Shown piece after piece: positions 15,525-16,980 of a stretch of 16,980 nt of DNA; the stretch's first letter is position 1; each line of letters opens with the position of its first letter. The notes beneath the pieces are model-generated. The model saw nothing but the letters and a program-made list of their open reading frames with translations, did no database searches and was not told the DNA's origin. Location of the stretch: NCBI GenBank assembly GCA_910579655.1, contig CAJTVE010000060.1, positions 1 to 16,980 on the forward strand, given 5' to 3'. The translations under genes were made by a program, and so were the position numbers. This DNA is from an uncultured Allobaculum sp. GTDB taxonomy: Bacteria > Bacillota_I > Bacilli_A > Erysipelotrichales > Erysipelotrichaceae.

Positions 15525-15614
15525 TAGATTTCCTTTCTAAAAATCAATGAAAGATTTGGTTCCTGTTTTTTCGCTTTTTCAGAAAACTTCCCGATTTGCC
15601 GGGGCAATCGGGTC

Positions 15615-16523
15615 TCAATCAGGTCTGCAATCGAGCCTGTGATTGGATTTCCAATCCGGCTTGCTTGAAGTGTTGTTTTCTGGTTTGCGGCGAAGAGTAA
15701 TCCAGACCAGTTCGGGTGGATTGAGCAGTCTTGGAATGCGCATCTGATCGCCAAGTCCGCGGCTGACAAACATCTGGCAGTTTCCGATTCGAAACAGTCC
15801 AGCATCGTACTTTGGAAAAAAAACGAACCGATCTCCATTATACGGAGTCAGAATCCCTTTATTCAAGATCCGCCAGTGCCCGCCGTGAATATGGCCGCTC
15901 AAAATCAGGTGCGCATCCGCTTCAAGGCTCTGTTCAAACAAGTCCGCCCGATGCGACAGCAAGATCCGAACCTTATCTTTTCTGGAAGGAAGCTTGGCGA
16001 TGTTTTGGTGATGCTGCTGCAGTCTTCTGGCATACAACCAGCGATAATTGAGATCCGGGTCATCAACCCCACAAAGCTCAATGCTCTGGCTATCTTTCCA
16101 GATCTGGGTGCATTCATTTTCCAGAAGATGGATACCCATCTTTCTTAAGCGGGCAGTACGCTCTGGCCAGTTGCCTGCATAGTATTCATGATTGCCGCTC
16201 ACAAAATAAACAGGGGCAATTTGTGCAAGTTCCTTGAGAACTCGAAAAGTCGTTTCCGTATTCCTTACACCATCAAAAATATCCCCGGTACAGGCAATCA
16301 GATCCGGTTTGAAGGCTTTACTTTTATCGATCAGATCGTAAGGATCATTGCCATGTAAGTCAGATACCTGCAAAATCCGATATCCATCAAAAGCAGGCGG
16401 CAGAAAATCCAGTTCGATTGATCTTCGGGTAATCTGGATCGACTTGTTGAGCTTTTGATTCCAGAAAAAAAGCAGAATCAAAGCCAGAATCAATCCGGAT
16501 ACGAAAAGAATCCAAAAGGTCAT
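15615..16523 (-). CDS. Membrane-anchored calcineurin-like metallophosphoesterase (YkuE/YaeI-type)
   Basis: A 302-residue protein (from ATG 16523) with one N-terminal membrane helix (residues 2-22) and a metallophosphoesterase domain. Metal-site motifs are complete: DLH (D55, H57), GDIFD (80-84), GNHE (110-113), LSHR, and GHIHGG (210-215). Relatives such as YkuE and YaeI act on phospholipid or nucleotide substrates at the membrane; the substrate here is not known. The frame extends to a TTG at 16568, but neither start has a good ribosome binding site: ATG 16523 is preceded by GCAGG at only 1 nt, and TATAAT lies at 16535 to 16530. The C-terminal 20 residues are polar and unlike the family, which may be a natural tail. 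Confidence 0.85.
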   Translation of the reverse strand: MTFWILFVSGLILALILLFFWNQKLNKSIQITRRSIELDFLPPAFDGYRILQVSDLHGNDPYDLIDKSKAFKPDLIACTGDIFDGVRNTETTFRVLKELAQIAPVYFVSGNHEYYAGNWPERTARLRKMGIHLLENECTQIWKDSQSIELCGVDDPDLNYRWLYARRLQQHHQNIAKLPSRKDKVRILLSHRADLFEQSLEADAHLILSGHIHGGHWRILNKGILTPYNGDRFVFFPKYDAGLFRIGNCQMFVSRGLGDQMRIPRLLNPPELVWITLRRKPENNTSSKPDWKSNHRLDCRPD

Positions 16524-16933
16524 GCCTGCATTATACCAGCTTGTCCACTGAACATGACTTGAGGACAAGACTGTAAGGACAAACCTGTCGATATAAAACC
16601 TGAAGGCACAAAACCATCCTCCACGATCCTTTTATGACGATCCCTTCATTGCCATCCCTTCATTCCGGCCACTTCAACTACGACTGTTTCAACTTTGATC
16701 AATTCTTACGCCATGCCTTCATCCATGGCCCCAGCATTCGAAAGAACCTGTCTTGTATGCTCAAACCGTTTCCTCTTTTTCCCTTTTCCCACGCTCCCCT
16801 GCGCGCAACGTATGTTTGTGGCTTTCTGATATTCCCTGATTCCCTATTTCTCTGATTCCCCGATTTTCCTGTTTGTCCTTTCAATGCCTTTTTCCCTTTT
16901 AATCCCTTCAATAAATGAGTAGAATTTGTCCTT
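16524..16933. other. Intergenic stretch, pyrimidine-rich on the plus strand
   Basis: About 410 bp without a supported gene. It includes an inverted repeat CTTGTCC (16540-16546) / GGACAAG (16563-16569) just upstream of a TATAAT read on the minus strand, a possible operator of the phosphoesterase. From about 16600 to 16915 the plus strand is dominated by C and T, with repeated words such as ATCCCTTCATT (twice) and GATTCCC (three or more). Confidence 0.5.
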
Positions 16934-16944
16934 GGAGGGATAAA

Positions 16945-16980
16945 ATGTACTCACTCCTGCCTGCGAACAGTGTTCGGCAT
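16945..16980 (+). CDS. Start of an unknown gene, cut by the window end
   Basis: ATG at 16945 follows GGAGGG (16934-16939) at good spacing and reads MYSLLPANSVRH to the last base. Twelve codons are too few to name it. The strong ribosome binding site is the reason to call it. Confidence 0.5.
   Translation, partial: MYSLLPANSVRH

Noticed and set aside
15524..15838. 104-residue minus frame between lgt and the phosphoesterase
   Set aside because: It lies largely inside the phosphoesterase gene in another frame and lacks a recognisable domain.
16699..16911. 70-residue Lys/Gly/Arg-rich minus frame
   Set aside because: Its composition comes from the purine-rich strand; there is no ribosome binding site or domain.

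Overview
The window reads as a chromosomal stretch of a Gram-positive Bacillota. Evidence for this is the strong AGGAGG-type ribosome binding sites, a PadR regulator, a ywqA/ywqB-like SNF2-SWIM pair, a lactococcin-972-type ABC transporter, and a CCYG-type Lgt. Housekeeping-like genes lie at both ends. The centre, about 4.2-14.1 kb, is AT-richer accessory DNA with much gene decay. I cannot name the species; a gut-type Erysipelotrichia or relative is only a guess.

Layout. 1-510: a PadR-type repressor (minus strand) with its terminator and a palindromic control region. 856-4229: SNF2-family helicase and SWIM zinc-finger protein, overlapping by 4 bp. 4413-4970: a decayed second copy of the transporter ATPase gene plus its 3' flank; the intact copy lies 9.1 kb downstream in the same orientation. 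5098-5335: a 226-bp MITE-like inverted-repeat element with 6-bp flanking repeats. 5331-5410: four 20-bp tandem repeats directly in front of a Schlafen/AlbA_2-GHKL regulator gene (5432-7089) whose N-terminal codons are one base out of frame.

7194-14130 is the remains of a bacteriocin locus. It holds a promoter module at 7194-7276 followed by what may be a ruined lactococcin-972-like peptide gene. Next comes an RRNPP-type (Rgg/PlcR-like) HTH-TPR regulator cut in its HTH by an IS4-clade insertion sequence (8934-10848; 14-bp inverted repeats, 7-bp target duplication). A second copy of the promoter module (10938-11019) stands in front of a 725-aa bacteriocin-associated permease and its ATPase, which are translationally coupled. 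The two promoter copies share an upstream near-palindrome, a -35-like hexamer, an extended -10 at identical spacing, a ribosome binding site and a GTG codon. This suggests one regulator drove both a peptide gene and its transporter. The regulator is now broken, the peptide gene looks broken, and the permease carries an exact 10-residue duplication inside a membrane helix, so the system appears to be decaying or under relaxed selection.

14190-16980: a 52-aa membrane protein, lgt (lipoprotein maturation), a membrane-anchored metallophosphoesterase, a pyrimidine-rich intergenic stretch, and the first 12 codons of a gene leaving the window. No tRNA, rRNA or CRISPR was seen.
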